Shown: piece by piece, positions 23,979 to 35,306 of the stretch | How positions within the stretch are numbered: position 1 is the stretch's first letter | How the letters are laid out: every line of letters begins with the position of its first letter | From: Pristionchus mayeri | Lineage: Eukaryota > Nematoda > Chromadorea > Rhabditida > Neodiplogasteridae | Length of the DNA stretch: 64,000 nucleotides | Assembly (NCBI GenBank): GCA_036245805.1 | Contig: BTRK01000001.1 | Span: forward strand, 12,214,001 to 12,278,000 | Direction of reading: 5' to 3' | Program-made: the position numbers and the translations under genes | Notes under the pieces: generated by a model | The model's input: only the letters and a program-made list of their open reading frames with translations | Databases searched by the model: none | What the model was told of the DNA's origin: nothing

Positions 23979-24619
23979 CAAGTAATGCTAGGCAGACATT
24001 TGCCACATCGGCTTTCTGACTCATAATGGTGACTTTATTATACACGTAATATTTGAGAGGGAGTGCCAACTGATAACGTAGAGCGACACTGCAAAGTGGA
24101 GCGAGACACGATTGAGCTTTTTCGTGCCATGCTCTCCATTTTTCTCTGTGCTCTCCTACTTGCATCGGGTGAGTTCGAATATTGTTCCCTTTCAACGGCG
24201 AGATTGGACCTTCCTGAGATTGGTTGAAGCAGTTACTGTAGAATGTGTTTCTTTTAAAAGCAGTGTTTTTTTAAAGTGCCTGTTTTTTCAGTAGTTGAAG
24301 CCCGAGTGACGTTCCAGCTCTCCGAGGTGCTGCAAGAAAATGACCTGGGACTGGAGAATCGAGTAAGGGTATGCGAACTAGCGAGCCCACAATACTCAGT
24401 CCGGAGTATTACTGTAGGTACAGTAACCGAACAGAGCACGGACAAGCTTAGGACGCTTGGTGGAAGTAGACTGACTGTGACCCTAGGTGCATCTGTGCCC
24501 AGGATACTGTAGATGGATGCACTGTGAATGGGACCGTAGATAAATCAATAATTTAATACTACAGTAAGGCGGGGAGAAGGGGAGGGGAGGGGGTACGGTA
24601 GGATGGAGATGGCTACAGA

Positions 24620-24750
24620 AGACTGATCCTAATGAGGATCGAATGGGGGAGGACTGTGGTCCTTGGTTGGAGTGAGATCCTAGTGAGGATCGGGTGGGGG
24701 TGGACGTGACGGTCCAAGACTGAATGAGATTCAAGTGTGGATCAGACTGA
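24620..24750. repeat. Degenerate GAGGATCG tandem repeat in a P0 intron
   Basis: Three loosely repeated units containing GATCCTAATGAGGATCG, GATCCTAGTGAGGATCG and GATTCAAGTGTGGATCAG, in a G-rich stretch. The rest of 24363-25436 has no supported coding exon. Confidence 0.5.
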
Positions 24751-25691
24751 GTGACTCGTGAGGCGCGCGAGGAGAGGTTTGGTGTAGCTCTGAGGTGTGA
24801 GGGAAAGACAGGGTTTATATAGGCGGTCTAGTCGACGTGTCCTAACCCATGTAAATGGAGAGAGATGAGAGAGTGTGAGAGTGGCGAGGCAACGGAATGA
24901 GATTAACATGCTAATTGAATTGCCCTTGTCAGTGTCTCGTTGAGAGAGGCCAATTTGCATCGGGCTGCGCTCATCAATAGAGAATAGACTGAGACTGAAT
25001 ATGATTTATCTGAATATGAATATGATTCATTATAATGGAAATGGAGCGAATGTGCTTTGATTGATGAAGTGTGTTGTGGGGATGAAAGAAAAAGGGTAGT
25101 GACGTGTGAGTCGCTACAAATGGCATAACAATTTGTCATCGATCATTAGCGCTGGCTATTCGGAGTGCCAAATGTGTGTTCCATTATCACTTCCCGGATA
25201 CGTAAAGCGAGAGATTGATTCTCAAAACAGAATATATTAAAGAGCGGCTCTCAGCAACCACGCACAACCCATTGTAATATGTTTCAAATAGGGAAATAAC
25301 TTCAAATGGCGTGCACTCTCGCTCGTTGCCTGCGCTTCAGAATCACAAAACTGTCTTGTCTCATTTTCGAGTCAATTTTGCTGAAACTCCTTCTTTAACT
25401 GAGTGGTCAATTGAAATAAAGATTTTCATGTTTAAGGCCCCGTTCAAGTGTGAGAATGGCTGCAACGCTTACACGGACTCTCAATCAAACAATATGTACA
25501 TCACGGAATACAATGATCAGACTGGCCTGTATTCGATTGTTGTGAAGTGAGATAACGTTATCGCAAGTGATTTAACAAAACTCTGATTTCAAAATATATG
25601 AAAAAACAATACGATTTCTCAATTCTTCTATTCACTATTATTACTTCCGGTTACATTGTAAAATATTGCATGAAATAAGTATAGTATACAT

Positions 25692-25803
25692 TAGTGATGC
25701 CAAAACGGCGCGCGCTCTCCTCGTTTCACACGCTCTCTCGCTCTGTCTGACCGGCGAGAGAGCGTGTGAAACGAGGAGAGCGCGCGCCGTTTTGGCATCA
25801 CTA
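25692..25803. mobile_element. Palindromic hairpin MITE, family H2
   Basis: TAGTGATGCCAAAACGGCGC ... GCGCCGTTTTGGCATCACTA flanked by perfect GTATACAT on both sides (8-bp, nTnnnnAn). It lies 16 bp upstream of the P0 exon at 25820. Its centre (about 25748) coincides with the edge of the large inverted duplication. Confidence 0.92.
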
Positions 25804-28622
25804 GTATACATCGTTCGAGTTTCGCCAACGTGGGTGGTGTAGTGGCATCGTTGAGAGCACCCTATACCCTGCAGGTAATCGATCCCTCGTGATATTTGAA
25901 AGAACTAAAGATTTAAGGCCAGCAAAAACAACTTCATTGAAAATAGGGGAGATAAGAATCCCAAATTCGTATTCTACGTTGTCGACAGTACAGCTCGTGA
26001 GTGAATTCATAAACTGAAACTATAAAATTTGAATAACCTTACATATTGAGGTTGTGCAAAGTTCGTTAATCCAAATCATGCATTGCATATTGACAGATTT
26101 ATGGCATATCGCACATGCGCTAGTTCAACAACATCGATTATAATCGACTCGATACATTGAACAATTTCAGCAAACATCGATACCGCGGTAATGGTAATCG
26201 ACGAGTCGGGAATCGATATCGACCGAGAAAATCGATTCGTTACTGTTTTGAGCAGCAAATACGACGCTGTAAAGTACACCAAGCTCGAAAGCAGATTGCA
26301 GGTTTGTACATATTTAATTAATTAGTTAATGCTTGTGTTAAATGTAGAGGGCACGCAATAACGTTGAGTAAACAAGTTATCAGAGGAGGGAGAGGGCGTA
26401 GCCAATCGGTACACGGCCTCGTTTGGCCTACTCTAGTATACACAACAAAAGTATAGATTTATAAATTTAATGTACACTTATGAGAGAGTTTTTGACTCAG
26501 TGAACATATTTGTAGATACGCTTGGCACTAGGCCAAAAATCGAAATCCTCCTAAATGTGCATACATGTAATACTCGGTGAGTGTAGCTCAGGCGTGCCCT
26601 ATTTAGTGTTCTAGATCATTCGCTGAGGAATGAAAGGCACTTTAGTTCAAAAATTTCAATTTTCGAATTTTGCCATTTTGAAAGCGCGCGGAACAGCTGA
26701 TGTCTCTAAAAATGCGCAATATTCAGATGATTGCGCCTAAAAAATTTAGGATGAATTGGCTTGAAACTTTTTGAGAAAAAACCAAAATTCAATTTATACA
26801 ATTTTTACCACGCTCGGTTGGGTAGGTATATACCTTTTTTATTTGTTCAGTTTGTAGCGCTCACCGATTACTGTTTATACAAAAATTATGACGAAAAAAT
26901 GTTTCGTGAAATTTTCAAAAAATCGAAAAAAGTCAGTTCGTATTAAAGTTTCAGGCTACAGTATCCTGACATGAGAATGCCCCGCAAATCTGTGAACATT
27001 GATGAATTGTTTAATTACTTGGCATTGGAATACTTGAGTGTAGAACCTAACTGGCGCATAACAGAGAACAACTGAAATCATTCGCTAATGTGCTGAAATT
27101 GAAGAGGTGAGACTTGTGCAATGGTGTATTTTCCAAATTGCCGTAATTGACCGCTGTCACTTCAGATGATTTGAAATCGTATTTTCGGATCAGGTTTTGA
27201 CGATATGTCTGAAAATTAAGGGAAAACTTTGAGGAAAAATATTTCAGGCAATTGAGAAAATACACCAGTTCACCATTTTCAGAACCTCTCGTCGATTTCA
27301 TCACATTAGCGAATGATTTCAGTTGTTCTCTATTGTGTGCCAGTTAGGTTCTACACTCAAGTATTTCAATGCAAAGTATTTAAACAATTCATCAATGTTC
27401 ACAGATTTGCGGGGCATTCTCATGTCAGGATACGGTAGCCTGAAACTTTATTACGAACTGACTTTTTTCGAATTTTCTAAAATTTCACAAAACATGTCCC
27501 AATTTTTTTCGCTCATAATTTTTATATAAGTAGTAATCGGTGAGCGCTACAAACTGAGCAAATAAAAAAGGTATATACCCACCCTACCGAGAGTGGTAAA
27601 AATTTTTCAAGTCAATTCATCCAAAATTTTGTAGGTGCAATCATCTGAATATTGCGCATTTTTAGAGACATCAGCCGTTCCGCTCGCTATCAAAATGGCA
27701 AAATTCGAAAATTGAAATTTTTGAACTAAAGTGCCTTTCATTCCTCAGCGAATGATCTAGAACACTAAATAGGGCACGCCTGAGCTACACTCACCGAGTA
27801 TTACATGTATGCACATTTAGGAGGATTTCGATTTTTGGCCTAGTGCCAAGCGTATCTACAAATATGTTCACTGAGTCAAAAACTCTCTCATAAGTGTACA
27901 TTAAATTTATAAATCTATACTTTTGTTGTGTATACTAGAGTAGGCCAAACGAGGCCGTGTACCGATTGGCTACGCCCTCTCCCTCCTCTGATAACTTGTT
28001 TACTCAACGTTATTGCGTGCCCTCTACATTTAACACAAGCATTAACTAATTAATTAAATATGTACAAACCTGCAATCTGCTTTCGAGCTTGGTGTACTTT
28101 ACAGCGTCGTATTTGCTGCTCAAAACAGTAACGAATCGATTTTCTCGGTCGATATCGATTCCCGACTCGTCGATTACCATTACCGCGGTATCGATGTTTG
28201 CTGAAATTGTTCAATGTATCGAGTCGATTATAATCGATGTTGTTGAACTAGCGCATGTGCGATATGCCATAAATCTGTCAATATGCAATGCATGATTTGG
28301 ATTAACGAACTTTGCACAACCTCAATATGTAAGGTTATTCAAATTTTATAGTTTCAGTTTATGAATTCACTCACGAGCTGTACTGTCGACAACGTAGAAT
28401 ACGAATTTGGGATTCTTATCTCCCCTATTTTCAATGAAGTTGTTTTTGCTGGCCTTAAATCTTTAGTTCTTTCAAATATCACGAGGGATCGATTACCTGC
28501 AGGGTATAGGGTGCTCTCAACGATGCCACTACACCACCCACGTTGGCGAAACTCGAACGATGTATACTAGTGATGCCAAAACGGCGCGCGCTCTCCTCGT
28601 TTCACACGCTCTCTCGCCGGTC
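25749..28622. repeat. 2.9-kb palindrome (inverted duplication of P0 exons)
   Basis: Positions x and 54371-x are complementary. From 25749 to about 26682, and from about 27689 to 28622, I saw no mismatch. Further in, the arms belong to a foldback element and differ at many sites. The right arm holds antisense copies of three P0 exons (28070-28200, 28375-28453, 28497-28551) and ends exactly at the centre of a second, half H2 hairpin. Confidence 0.92.
26450..27910. mobile_element. Foldback element at the palindrome centre
   Basis: The inner arms (26683-27092 with 27302-27688) pair imperfectly, for example CATTTTGAAAGCGCGCGGAA against the complement of TTCCGCTCGCTATCAAAATG, around an unpaired loop of about 200 bp. 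A third, diverged copy of the arm end is at 28623-28822 (AAGTGCCTTTCATTCCTCAG), directly before exon 28824. That shows the arm is a repeat in its own right. Confidence 0.75.
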
Positions 28623-28822
28623 AGAAATTGAAATTTTTGAACTAAAGTGCCTTTCATTCCTCAGCGAGGGATCTAGAACACTAAATAGGGCACGCCTGAG
28701 CTACACTCACTGAGTACTACATGTATGCACATTTAGGAGGATTTTGATTTTTGACCTAGTGCCAAGCATATGTTCACTGAATCAAAAAGTCTCTCTTATA
28801 CATTTAAATTCGCAAATTTACA
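28623..28822. repeat. Third copy of the foldback arm
   Basis: Direct repeat of about 27713-27910 with substitutions and a small deletion (CATATGTTCACTGAATC). It abuts the half H2 hairpin and ends at the acceptor of the P0 exon at 28824. It was probably the original right end of the foldback element. Confidence 0.75.
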
Positions 28823-29209
28823 GGTGAAATATCCCCAAATCTTCTCTACTGGTTTCGATTCCGCGGATATTGCGGGGTGCAGTCCTACCTTCGCGCCCCT
28901 TGGCCATTTACCATTTACCATTTATCAAGGTCGATTTGCCGGAATCGGCCCGGTCCTGCTCAGTTACTTATGGCTAGAAATCAACCAATCAAATGCACAA
29001 CATTTTGGCGCGATTGTATTTTTGAAAGCTCGCTCACCTCGAGCTGTGAAAATGGGAATTGGAAAGACGTTTTCCGAAAATCGCAATCTACTCTACGATT
29101 AATTGCAGTACCTTCAAAGGGAACAAATGAGATAGTTATTGTTTACGGCATTTTTTCGCTCTGTAATGAAATGTGTGTGCTGAATGAAGCATTTTGCAAT
29201 CACTTAAAG

Positions 29210-29574
29210 GAGGACTCTCGGTAAGGTAGCCACATCGATAGAAGGGAGGTTCCACCCTCCAAAGATCATAACGCGAGCTAGGAGGTGAACACATATCGGT
29301 ATTATAGCTCAGTGGTAAAGCAGCCGTAATGTAATCGAAAGGTTGCGGGTTCGATTCCCACCAGTTTTGACAAATCTTCAAGATATTTGACAAATTTTCA
29401 AATTCGCGCACTTCCCTGGCCCATCAAGCGTCCATGGTACTCAGCCAACTAATCATAACTCTGTTGAGACTAGAGCTATTAATGTAATTTTTTGGAGCCT
29501 TTAGTCGTTAAGAGGAGCTAGGTTATGGTTATGAAAGGGTCCAAAGTCGAATTTTGCTTGCAGTCCTCCTTTAA
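29210..29574. mobile_element. MITE with tRNA-like interior, copy 2
   Basis: CTTAAAGGAGGACTCTCGG at the left and GCAGTCCTCCTTTAAAG at the right are inverted. On the plus strand 29303-29372 is tRNA-like: TAGCTCAGTGGTAAAGC, then GGTTGCGGGTTCGATTCCCA. The anticodon arm is degraded. It lies in a P0 intron. Confidence 0.65.
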
Positions 29575-30297
29575 AGATGATCTATTATAGTTCGTTAGTT
29601 CATGTTGTATAAATTTTTTTAAGTATAAATTTCAGGTCTCGAGAAGCCACTGCGAGATCAGTGATTACGGTGTTCTCGCCCATAAGCACAGTCGATTTCG
29701 GAGACGACCAAGTGGGACAACACTACGCGCATGTCGAGTGGAGCAAGAGTGAGGAATGAAACAATTCTAACTCATATAATAGAATATATTTATCACATCG
29801 GGCAATAATGCACAGATGAGAATGGGGCCATATTCTTCATAAGCTGTTAACTCACAAAATACGAAAACATCGAAAAAAATCCATCGGAAAGTCGATCTTT
29901 CAATGAGTGTATCACATTACCGGTATTCTGTAGTGGAAGTTTATTTTAGCCGGTGTCATCTCACAGAGTGCTCGATCCTCAACGATCTACGTAAGTCGAA
30001 AATATCGTAATTTCCTCACTCTTTCGAGCGTAGCTAGAAGCAGTTTCGACAGCAGGGATACTTAGTCTCGCCGGTAGTCGAACTCTGTGAGCTGCATCAC
30101 CTTGAATAGTCGTATTCTGACAAGTGTAACCTTGACGTGGCTTCACCTTTTCCCTTTCATGAACAATTGAATACGCAAATTCAGGCTATGTCGACTGTAT
30201 GTCGACGCAAGGCCAGTCCTATCGTTCATCGATAACTTCAGTCAAGGACTCTTTTTTGCTGCAGGCGGCTGCGTTGGTTACATTACGTATTGTGTTC

Positions 30298-30433
30298 ATA
30301 ATTGCCCACGCCGGCGGCAACCCCCATGAACTCGTGGTTGATTTCACCTCGAGCCTTTCGTTCGACTAGAGGGGGGAAGTGATCAACCATTAATAGGGGT
30401 TTATGGTCTGAAAACACCTCGCCGCCGGTGTTG
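30298..30433. mobile_element. MITE, TTGCCCACGCCGGCGG termini, copy 1
   Basis: AATTGCCCACGCCGGCGGC ... CGCCGCCGGTGTTGGGCAAC with an inner TGGTTGAT / ATCAACCA pairing. A sister copy is at 36956-37086. It lies just after the P0 exon at 30185-30272. Confidence 0.75.
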
Positions 30434-31261
30434 GGCAACTATTATTGAGTTTAAAAATAATAAAAACACTTGGCTAATACGTGAAAATGAACACAATATG
30501 AGATTTTCTATCCCACGTATTTATTTATTTTTTGTTTTCAGTCTCCACATCGATGGAACTTACAATCGAGTATCTAAAGAAGAAATTGTGCACGTCCAAG
30601 TCGATAGGCTCACTCTTGAGTATGTGTTTTGCTAAAAGCCAAGTCTCTATGCCTATTTTTACCGGAGTCACAGTTTTGCGTGTTTCCTTGGATTCTTCAG
30701 GTGAAATTTCCTCTTTTCAATTGCCCTTTTTCCTTGAGCTGTTTCTAGGGAAGTATTTACATTATTTGAAACCCATTTAGTGCATTTGGGCCCATCCCGC
30801 ATGTTGAAATTGGTCAAAATGTGGAATTTCAAATTTTCGGGCATGTGGCCATTTATGACCAATGGAAGAGCTACAACATGGGGGGCAGATACTTAAAATG
30901 TTGTTTTGGATGTTTTTGAATGATTTTTAGCCCAAATAAGGCCAATTGAAGATACGGAAGTTCTCTTTTCCAGAACTCATTTTGGGGTCGCCGCACAAAA
31001 GTGCGCCCTTTTTTTATACTCCGATTTTCCTAATTTTTGGCGAGAAGTTAGTTACATGTATGAACTTAAACTTAAACATGATAACCAAAACTTTTTTTCC
31101 GATTTCCAAAGATACGTCATTTTTGGTCCTCCTGACCGCCCTGCACCATGATGAAGACCAGGAATGATGTCTTCTAGAGAATGTTGTAGAGCATGATGGT
31201 AGCTTTCTTTCTAAAAAAGAGCGACCTTCTATCTTCATATTAACGAAGTTATCATCATTTA

Positions 31262-32496
31262 TTGGGGTGTCCGGAAAGTTCGTATAATGCTTCGGAAAAA
31301 AGTCAGTTCGCGATCAAATGCAGTGATTGCGCAATCTGTTTGTCAACAATGTATTGCATCATTCTGAAGTTGAGTAGTGAGAGGATTTAATCAGTCTCCT
31401 AGTTGCTACATTGATTCTCGTGATGGACTCCCATCTCTACCTACGAGCAGTTTTACTTCATTACTACCGTCTTGGCAGATCCGTGAAGGAGGCCCACTCT
31501 GCCCTGGCCCAGTCGGAAGGAGCTGACGCCCCCTCCATACCCTTCTGCTATAAGTGGTTCTCCCGCTTCAAGAAAGGGGAGTTTGGTCTCGATGATCAAC
31601 CCCGCTCTGGACGCCCTCCCTCCCTCGATCAGCCTCTCGTTCTCCGCACACTGAAGCGCAAGCCAGTGTGCGTGAGTTGAAGAAGGATACTGGTACTCCC
31701 AGATCAACGGTGTCCGATATCCTCCATCGATCTGGGAAGAAGCCGAAACTCCCACAAGTGATTCCCCATGACCTCTCCCCCGAACAGCTGAAAAATCGTG
31801 TTCAAGTCTGTCGGGAATTACTCCATCGTAGATCCAATCTTCGATGGGTCAATTCCATCATCGCTACAGATGAGAAGTGGATCACGTACGATAACCCTGT
31901 GAGGAGACTGCAATGGGTGGATGCAGATGAGAAGCCCACGCCCGTCCCGAAGAAGGAAGAGCACGGAAAGAAGGAATTCCTCTGCTTCTTCTTCTCAGTG
32001 CTCGGTCCCATCTACTGGGAGATCCTCGCCCCTGGCACCAGCATCAATGCCGACCTCTTCTCTGAACAACTGGAGGATGTCGCAATCAGAGTCCCTCCCA
32101 GACTCCTGAACCAGGGCAAAATTCTTCTTCTGATGGACAATGCTCGCCCACATCGAGCGAAGATGACCCAGAAGAAAATGGACGAGCTGAAGATCGAGAG
32201 GATTCCCCATCCACCGTATTCCCCGGATCTCTCCCCATGCGACTACCACTGCTTCCGCTCTCTCTCTGACTTCTGCAAAGGAAAGAAGTTCAAGAATCGA
32301 GATGAAGTTGTGAGGGCTTTCGTGAACTGGGCGGTCTCGAAGAAACCCGCATTCTGGAAGAGAGGAATCGAGACCCTACCCAATCGCTGGAGGGAGGTAG
32401 TGAGAAAGAAGGGGGCATACATTGGTCACTGAGAATTGTAAAGCATTGAATAAAAAATAAAAACAAAAAATCATACGAACTTTCCGGACACCCCAA
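31262..32496 (+). mobile_element. mariner element, nearly complete
   Basis: The termini TTGGGGTGTCCGGAAAGTTC and GAACTTTCCGGACACCCCAA are inverted and flanked by TA. Length is 1235 bp. It is inserted into repeat E. A 3'-deleted relative is at 44186-44509. Confidence 0.95.
31423..32432 (+). pseudogene. mariner transposase, one frameshift
   Basis: The reading frame opens at ATG 31423 (MDSHLYLRAVLLHYYRLGRS) with the helix-turn-helix DNA-binding half (VKEAHSAL..IPFCYKWFSRFKKG, DDQPRSGRPPS). A small indel near 31655-31670 stops that frame, and the rest continues in another frame to the TGA at 32430-32432. The catalytic half has D in ATDEKWI, D in LLLMDNARPH and D in LSPCDYH, with 34 residues between the last two (DD34D, the mariner signature). 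The WVNSIIATDEKW and YSPDLSPCDYH blocks are typical. The ends are near-perfect, so the element could be mobilised in trans; as written it makes no full transposase. One frameshift and otherwise clean coding point to recent activity. Confidence 0.92.
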
Positions 32497-33203
32497 TAAG
32501 TGAGCCCGATTTGACTGTCGAAAAGTGATAGTACCAAGTTTGGCCTTCTGAATCTCGACGATGACGACCGATATCAAAATTCTGACGACGTAGTTTGAAA
32601 GAGCATCATTTGAAATACTTATAACCAAAATTACAGCGGGATTGAACACACTTGAATCCCACCTCCACGGCGTGGTCGATTCTCTCGCGATTCGCCTCAT
32701 AATAAATTTGGAACATATTTTTTTATCTCATTTTCACTCAAAACCAAATTCGTAAAAAAATTCCGGTTTTCTATAGGAGCTTCACAAGGGGTAACTACAT
32801 GGCTATTGTGCACATTCATGCACCTGGCACATATTATAAGTTCAGACAACATACATTCCAAAGAAGCGAAATAGGTGTAGTTACGTACCCGACAAGACTT
32901 TCGCAACAACCTAATATCAATTGTTGATGCAAAAACCTCATTTTAAAAATTATTTAAATATGTTGAAATTTGCAGAAAACGTCAACACTCCCGTGATGGT
33001 AATCGATGACGACTGGGGAATCGATGGGAATGGCGAGGGAAGACTACTCACCATACTGAGCAGCAAGTACGATTCCGTGCGCTACAATCAGTTCGATGGA
33101 GGGTTCAAGGTAAATCATGGCAACTTTCATCCGAATCGATCCAATCGAAGGACATCCGTTTCGTGTATATCCTCTCGCCATTTCTTGAAATCTCATCTAA
33201 CGG

Positions 33204-33239
33204 AATGAATGAATGAATGAATGAATGAATGAATGAATG
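33204..33239. repeat. GAAT microsatellite
   Basis: About nine GAAT units in a P2 intron. Confidence 0.9.
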
Positions 33240-33866
33240 GATATACTAAAGTATGTATTCCACACATTTTTCAAGGTAGAGCATATTGTAGACCACATTT
33301 TTCTGTGTCCTAATTATTAGTAATAATTCACAATCTGATGTGGAAATTGTTCAGATTTCAATAAATACTGAGACACTACTATCTCACTCAAAATCTTTAT
33401 TCAACTAAAAATATAATTCAGAAAGACTATCCTCGCATATACTCGACTGGCTTCGATGCAGTGGCAGAGCAGGACTGCAAGCCACTGTACCAGTCCAGGT
33501 GCGAATAAAGAAGCTGTCATAGACGTTGATGAAGTAAATACGTATACAACAAGCATCTTTTCTTGAAACACTCATAACACACGACACATTACTGCTTTAC
33601 TGATGCATTACAAACATTTCACATATCATAGTTGACCCTGCCGCGCGGTGATTGAACAAGATGAAAAGAGAGAGCGCCCTCTCATTCCTCGTTGCGCCCG
33701 TCGACTCGAGCGCTTTTGCTACTAATTTGCATTTAATCAGATCGCAAGAGAGCGCCTATCTTGCTGCCATCACCGTCTTCTCGCCCATCAGTACGGTGGA
33801 CTACGGAGATGAGGGCAAGCATAATGTACACGTCAAGTGGAACAAGGGTAATATAATAGCACAATA

Positions 33867-33868
33867 AT

Positions 33869-33909
<41 letters not shown>
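33867..33909. repeat. AAT microsatellite
   Basis: About 14 TAA/AAT units directly after the P2 exon ending at 33847. Confidence 0.9.
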
Positions 33910-33912
<3 letters not shown>

Positions 33913-34690
33913 TACAATGAATGACCAATAGGAAAACATGCTCGAGAAGTGGAACAAGGGGACTCTGAAAACAAAAGACGACTCTGAAAGCTCACCGTCT
34001 TCAGCGCCAAAAATAACCCCAGAACACAGAGTTACAGAAAATCAAGATTTTTGAGCTGTGCCAGAACTCTCTGAATTTGCCCGGTTCTTAGGCAAACGGC
34101 CTCATATAAAAACAGAATTTTTAGAGTCTCATACTCGGCCGTTTAACCTCAAACATTACGAAGAAAAATTGAAGAAAAAAACTTTTTCTAGAAAACTACA
34201 AATGTCAATCAACCTCGTAATAACGTAATAATACACATTTCCGTTTCTATTCATTTAAACACAATGTGTTTCCACGTATTTCAAACACATTTACAATATG
34301 TCGGATGCCCCAACGTCGATTCGCTCTACACGCATCTTTCTTACGTCACCAACATTGACAGCTCGTTCCATGTGGCAGATGCCAAGTAAGTCGGGCTCTG
34401 TTTTCGAATCGGGGTCTCAAAAAATAATAATCGGGGTCCCGTAACGGGCCTTTGGCTCAGGACGCCGATATTTTTCCAGGGACCCCGACTCGAAAACAGA
34501 GCCGTAAGTCGGGGCTACAACTGCTCGATATTACGTCCGAGTAACAAGCAGAAGTTAGCAGAGATTACTCATGAGACAAACATTGTATTTCTTTCCAGGG
34601 GTCTGTGGGTAGTAGTTGAGGCAGATTACGGGATCGCGCAAGAGAACGACGCCCTCACGCTCACGGTCAACGACGACATCCAGAAGTGAG

Positions 34691-34797
34691 TAGAGTTCGT
34701 AATTCGGATCACCGTCTCTTTTGCACACTCTCTCGCCGTTCCACCGGTCGATAGAGTGTGTAAACTGAAGAGACGGTGACTCGAATTACGCTAGACA
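34691..34797. mobile_element. Palindromic hairpin MITE, family H1
   Basis: TAGAGTTCGTAATTCGG ... CGAATTACGCTA with core CACACTCTCTCGCC..CACCGGTCGATAGAGTGTG. Its right end is only 2-3 bp from the acceptor of the P2 exon at 34800, so it has replaced the normal polypyrimidine tract. Confidence 0.85.
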
Positions 34798-34930
34798 GGA
34801 TCATGACAGGCTCTTCGGCGTCAATCACAAGTACTCGAAGAGTACAAGGAAACGTCGGCGCAAATTGCGGTGAAATGGGAGAAGAAAGCTGGAAGCAAGG
34901 ACGCATTTGCGATGCAGATCGACGTACGTT

Positions 34931-35041
34931 GAAGTTCGTAATTCGGGCATCCGTCTCTTCATTTCACACCCTCTGTTGACCGGTCGAGCGGTGAGAGAGT
35001 GTGTAAAATGAAGAGACCGTGGTATCGTTTCTCGAACTGTA
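34931..35041. mobile_element. Palindromic hairpin MITE, family H1
   Basis: AGTTCGTAATTCGGGC ... CGTTTCTCGAACT with core GTTGACCGGTCGAGCGG. It lies about 8 bp after the P2 exon ending at 34923. Confidence 0.8.
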
Positions 35042-35194
35042 GTTCACCGTCGAGAGACTTTTTTGAACTCAAGACACGGAGATAAGAATTTGGAACAGTG
35101 CCGTTGGCAATATTATGTGCGAAATGCTGGGATCGTTGCCTAATGAAATAAGGCTGAGCAGCGATGTGAAAGCGCAAGTTGGTCGTGCCTATTG

Positions 35195-35306
35195 CACTAC
35201 GAGGCGAGGTTACGAGCTCGTTATCCCCCCTACTCTTATTTCGCAATCCAAGGGGGGTGGGGGAGGCGTAACGAGCTCGTAACCTCCACTCGTAGTGTCA
35301 ACTCTA
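35195..35306. repeat. Small inverted repeat, GAGCTCGT
   Basis: ACGAGGCGAGGTTACGAGCT and TACGAGCTCGTAACCTC..CTCGTAGTG pair around a C/G-rich loop (CCCCCC ... GGGGGG). It resembles a short MITE; no target duplication recognised. Confidence 0.55.

Larger units (their letters stand above)
24129..30619 (+). pseudogene. Family member P0: secreted surface-protein gene, C-terminal exons lost
   Basis: Plus-strand exons: 24129-24168 (signal peptide MLSIFLCALLLASG), 24292-24362 (ARVTFQLSEVL), 25437-25546 (FKCENGCNAY, the C-x3-C pair), 25820-25874, 25918-25996 (FVFYVVDSTAR), 26171-26301 (FVTVLSSKYDAVKY), 28824-28929 (IFSTGFDSADIAGC), 29636-29748 (TVFSPISTVDFG), 30185-30272 (YVDCMSTQGQSY) and 30542-30619 (LHIDGTYNRVSKEE). 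Lengths match the other members exon by exon (55, 79, 131, 113, 88, 78 nt). The 28824 exon fails: its usual 77-nt end has no donor, and a CATTTAC repeat pushes the next donor out of phase. The stalk and anchor exons are missing. A 2.9-kb palindrome sits between exons 26301 and 28824. Role unknown; the family looks secreted and membrane-anchored. Confidence 0.72.
30778..32699. mobile_element. Dispersed repeat E (copy 1), interrupted by mariner
   Basis: Without the mariner inside it, this matches 40935-41890 in reverse orientation: TCCAGAACTCATTTTGGGGT near 30973 against 41680-41705, and GGCCTTCTGAATCTCGACGA against 41075-41095. Both ends correspond (GGGCCCATC; GGTCGATTCTC). I see no protein coded by repeat E itself. 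Confidence 0.7.

Noticed and set aside
31453..31755. ORF antisense to the mariner transposase
   Set aside because: Complement of a real coding frame; no independent evidence.
33204..33239. Possible CRISPR-like or regulatory array
   Set aside because: Simple GAAT microsatellite; repeats have no spacers. No CRISPR array exists in this window.
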